Source: Rhizophagus clarus (lineage: Eukaryota > Glomeromycota > Glomeromycetes > Glomerales > Glomeraceae). From it: a DNA stretch of 64,000 nucleotides. The position numbers and the translations under genes were made by a program. Where the stretch lies: contig BLAL01000018.1 of assembly GCA_015698045.1 (NCBI GenBank), positions 1,116,001-1,180,000 of the forward strand. Reading direction: 5' to 3'. Shown one piece after another: positions 61,501 through 64,000 of this stretch; within the stretch, counting starts at the first letter, position 1; each line of letters starts with the position of its first letter. The notes beneath the pieces are model-generated. The model was not told where the DNA came from, ran no database searches, and saw only the letters and a list, made by a program, of their open reading frames with translations.

Positions 61501-61951
61501 ATACGAAGGACCAAAATGTTACATTGATTTAATGAAAAAATGCTGGGATCCTAATCCAGAAAACAGACCAAATGCAACTGAAATTAGTGATTTGTTATCC
61601 TCATTCGAAGAATCATTTACTGATGGAAAAATAAAACCGTGTCATTATGAATTTGAAACCCAATTCAAAAGGGCAGAAAAATATAGAATGTTAGTTCTTT
61701 GTTCTGAGAAACCAAAAAAAGATATTCATCCTCAGGCTATTTATACATCACGATTACTTAATTGCACAAAAGATATCCAAAAATATGATGATAAACTTAA
61801 TGAATTTAGTGATAATATTGCAGTTGAAAATTTGTTATTGCAAGAACTGGAGAATCCAAAAGATGAGGAGAATCCTAAGTATAAAAACAATGAATTTAGT
61901 GACAGCATTGCTGTGGAAGAATTGTTCTTGCAACTTGCGACACAATTATGA
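58572..61951 (+). CDS. Kinase with four tandem ribbon + N-lobe modules (6 exons, 990 aa)
   Basis: Exons are 58572-58659, 58757-59145, 59222-59734, 59808-60284, 60365-60883 and 60965-61951; all splice in phase into 991 codons including the stop. Exon 1 is an acidic leader. Exons 2-5 each encode a CxxC..WCxxC ribbon, an NFxNWTS helix segment, EWIPxxQF and a kinase N-lobe up to the alpha-C helix (FLDEV). Exons 3-6 begin with beta4-beta5 text (YGISxNPDTxDYIxV). The first three glycine loops are degenerate (VNKDDSVTEY, ISKSEFATLY, MNKSNSAAEY) and module 1 has Arg in place of the ATP-binding Lys. Module 4 is complete (GQGGFS at 607-612, Lys647), and exon 6 supplies the C-lobe: HRD Asp740, DMG in place of DFG (Asp763), APE at 786. 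The last domain is likely an active TKL-like kinase; the upstream lobes probably bind or regulate. No signal peptide is seen. Confidence 0.85.
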
Positions 61952-62039
61952 TAAATATTTAATAAAAATTGTATTTATTATATATTAACATTTTTACTTA
62001 AGAGATACGTATTTTCTATTAAAATTGATTTCTCGTCCG
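61952..62039. other. Convergent gene ends
   Basis: Short spacer between the multi-module kinase and the minus-strand kinase pseudogene. AATAAA-like words near 61965 may serve polyadenylation. Confidence 0.3.
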
Positions 62040-62575
62040 TGATCAGAGATAATTGCTTTCATACTTCAGGTGATTTAGAATTGAATGGTGGTCACCCACT
62101 ACTGATTTCCCATAAAAAAACATCCAAACTATACACATCAGACTTATCATTTAGACAATATTCATTTGAAATAAACAACTGTGGATCCATATAAGCGGGT
62201 ATTTCACCAATAAATCTTCAAGTACTATGATCAATCACCTCTGATAGCCCAAAATCAGAAATTTTTATTTTGCGTTGATGAACCAGTATATTATTAGAAT
62301 GCTATAAACGTTTGTCATATTAACATACAACACATAAAAATCCACACTAATTTGTTATACTCTCAACAAAAAAAATCTAGTCTCAAACTTACAAGATCTC
62401 GGTGAATAATTTTTTGTTGTGAATTCAAAGGAGGTCATTGGGTCATTGGTAATTTCTTTTGCTAGCAAAGCTTATCAAATCACGTCAAACCCTTAAAACT
62501 GTATTTAAGATACTCTCGCAAGCTATCGGAATATTGCAATATCATTGCAAACTGTTTATTGGTAAGGTCTGTTAT
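62040..62575 (-). pseudogene. Kinase pseudogene fragment
   Basis: Minus-strand text in order: FAMILQYSDSLREYLKYSFK with stops, AKEIT, NSQQKIIHRDL at about 62400, an intron of normal form, then HSNNILVHQRKIKISDFGLS, FIGEIPAYMDPQLF and YCLNDKSDVYSLDVFLWEIS. HRD and DFG are present but at least four in-frame stops (for example after IDHST and inside SSG.PPF) and missing ends show it is dead. By its YMDPQLF-type segment it belongs to the kinase–Sel1 class rather than to the A/B class. Confidence 0.85.
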
Positions 62576-62689
62576 CAATTTGGCTAAAAATAATGAAATG
62601 CTGTAAGATGGTAAAAACTAGGAAACGGAAACTGTTGAGAGTCTAGAGTGAAATATTTATTTTGTTGTTTCACATTGCAAATTTTTGTT

Positions 62690-63645
62690 TACTAATGTAG
62701 CATAAAATTTGTGGCACATCTGAAATGTGTGACAGGTTACGCCGAAATTTCAAATTAGCTGCCTGACCATACCATCAAGAGACAAACCAAAGAGTAATCT
62801 GATTGGTTCATCATCATCAGCTATACTAATTATTTATTTATCGTTTAACGCGAAAAAAAACTTTTCCCTTCACTCTTTCTTCCCCTTTTAAAATATTTTT
62901 TAATATTTTAAATTTCTGTTAAATAAAGTTAAATATTTTTCACTAGCAGTACTTCAGGCGTAAAACTATATTTTAAAGCTATAAATATTTCATTAACAAA
63001 CGCGTTTTATAGAGATTTTACAAAATAATTTCAGCAGTTGGTCATATTAAACAGGTGAAAAGTGCTTAAGAAAAGTCGTTTATGAGGTATGGGGATGCTT
63101 GTATATTTGTATTAATTGTCACAAAGTTATATTTTTATAATACTAAGACGCGCTTTATTTTTTACTTCAAGTTATAATTTATGTTTTAAACACTTTAAAG
63201 GGTCAAGAGAAACAAGTGAAATAAGCTTTAATTAATGTTGTTTTAAAGTTCATGTGTATTGATGTTTATTGGAACTAGCTTAAAATAATTGTGTGGAGCT
63301 ATCTTTTATTATTTTTTTTTTTGTAATAATGTACTAGTAGACGCGTTTTTTAATAAATTTCAATATTTCATGTAATATAACATTTAATAAAATCTTTTAT
63401 TTAATAAAATTGCAAAATATTTATTCTTTTTTAAAGTATGAAAAGTATAAAATACATATTTTTTATTCTTTTTTTAAAAAGTGTAAAAATTTTTTTTCTA
63501 AAGATAAACATTACATGAAAAAATGCGAAGTCAAATTTATGACAGTCAAGAAAATTGAGATTTACAGTTGTACTCTAAAGCAATATATTCGGCGTAACCT
63601 GTTACACATTTCAGACGCGCAAATTTGTGACGTAATGACGTAACG
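62690..63645. mobile_element. TIR element with about 50-bp ends
   Basis: The left region contains TCTGAAATGTGTGACAGGTT followed by ACGCCGAA (62718-62745). The right region carries its reverse complement with one change (about 63589-63617), and flanking CAAATTTGTG / CACAAATTTG words extend the ends. The interior has no transposase and is AT-rich. The exact termini and target duplication could not be fixed by eye. The 77-codon frame at 63410-63643 overlaps the right end and is not a gene. Confidence 0.55.
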
Positions 63646-64000
63646 TATGTTGATAAATGGATATCGCCACGTGACCTTAATTAATCAGTATATCCTTCGT
63701 TTCGCTCCAGACAATAAGAACAAAAAAGCAGTCTACTTTGTGCCATACCATATATAAAATATGATAATATTGTCATGATCAGATAATATCTGATGGATTC
63801 GCATCTATCGCTTGTGAATGTTTAGTGAATATGATATTTGCACATCAGTATAAAGAACTTTGCACGTACCTCATTATTAAAATTTCTGACCTCCTTAATA
63901 AATTTTCTGATTTTCGGATTTGATTTGACATACTTTTTCTCTGCATTCTTCTCACACTGCGCTATAAATCAATTCAAATCTGCCTTCTTTAATCAGTTCT
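63646..64000. other. Intergenic end of window
   Basis: Nothing recognised. Confidence 0.4.

Noticed and set aside
63410..63643. 77-codon frame
   Set aside because: Overlaps the right end of the long-TIR element and has no family features.

Overview
The window reads as nuclear DNA of an arbuscular-mycorrhizal fungus of the Rhizophagus type. It is very AT-rich, full of homopolymer tracts, with short GT–AG introns, long gene-poor stretches and many decayed copies of expanded families: kinases with N-terminal CxxC ribbons, kinase–Sel1 fusions, DUF4419, cytochrome P450 and other multicopy Glomeromycotina families. The species is inferred from gene content and style, not proven. I saw no rRNA, tRNA, CRISPR or bacterial operon structure.

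Layout. 2.3-4.9 kb (minus): intact seven-exon peroxisomal acyl-CoA oxidase ending in AKL. 5-21 kb: no intact gene; it holds a hAT-type MITE, a 2.4-kb CACTA-like element filled with a tandem array of intron-like units, a Tc1/mariner-like MITE, an 870-bp tandem duplication with repeated hairpins, an 18-bp minisatellite and two broken genes. 21.4-22.9 kb: P450 pseudogene. 25.6-27.4 kb: intact kinase A. 29.5-31.5 kb (minus): ten-exon P2X-type ATP-gated channel gene with a 15-nt microexon. 33.5-34.6 kb: decayed kinase copy. 36-40.7 kb: a pseudogene of a multicopy fungal family, a MITE with a 3-bp target duplication, and a DUF4419 pseudogene. 42.3-45 kb: tandem repeats. 46.3 kb: P450 fragment. 48.6-50.3 kb: intact kinase B, sister of A. 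52.8-55.6 kb: kinase–Sel1 pseudogene interrupted by a hAT end with a BED finger. 57.3-58.2 kb: retroelement-like ORF relic. 58.6-62.0 kb: intact six-exon kinase in which the ribbon plus kinase N-lobe exon occurs four times in tandem. 62.0-62.6 kb (minus): kinase pseudogene. 62.7-63.6 kb: long-TIR element.

Four loci are the most interesting. The kinase at 58.6-62.0 kb looks like an exon-duplication array: three degenerate N-lobes in front of one complete kinase. The P2X gene suggests extracellular-ATP sensing in a plant symbiont. The 11.3-12.7 kb array repeats a hairpin, a pyrimidine tract and TTTAG about twelve times, and a second copy lies at 18.5 kb. Kinases A and B are a dispersed duplication that includes their promoters, and a dead third copy lies between them.

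Five genes are supported as intact by frame-consistent splicing: acyl-CoA oxidase, kinase A, P2X, kinase B and the multi-module kinase. Exon borders were worked out by hand from splice motifs and reading phase, without transcript data. Nothing links these genes into one pathway beyond a shared theme of sensing and signalling.
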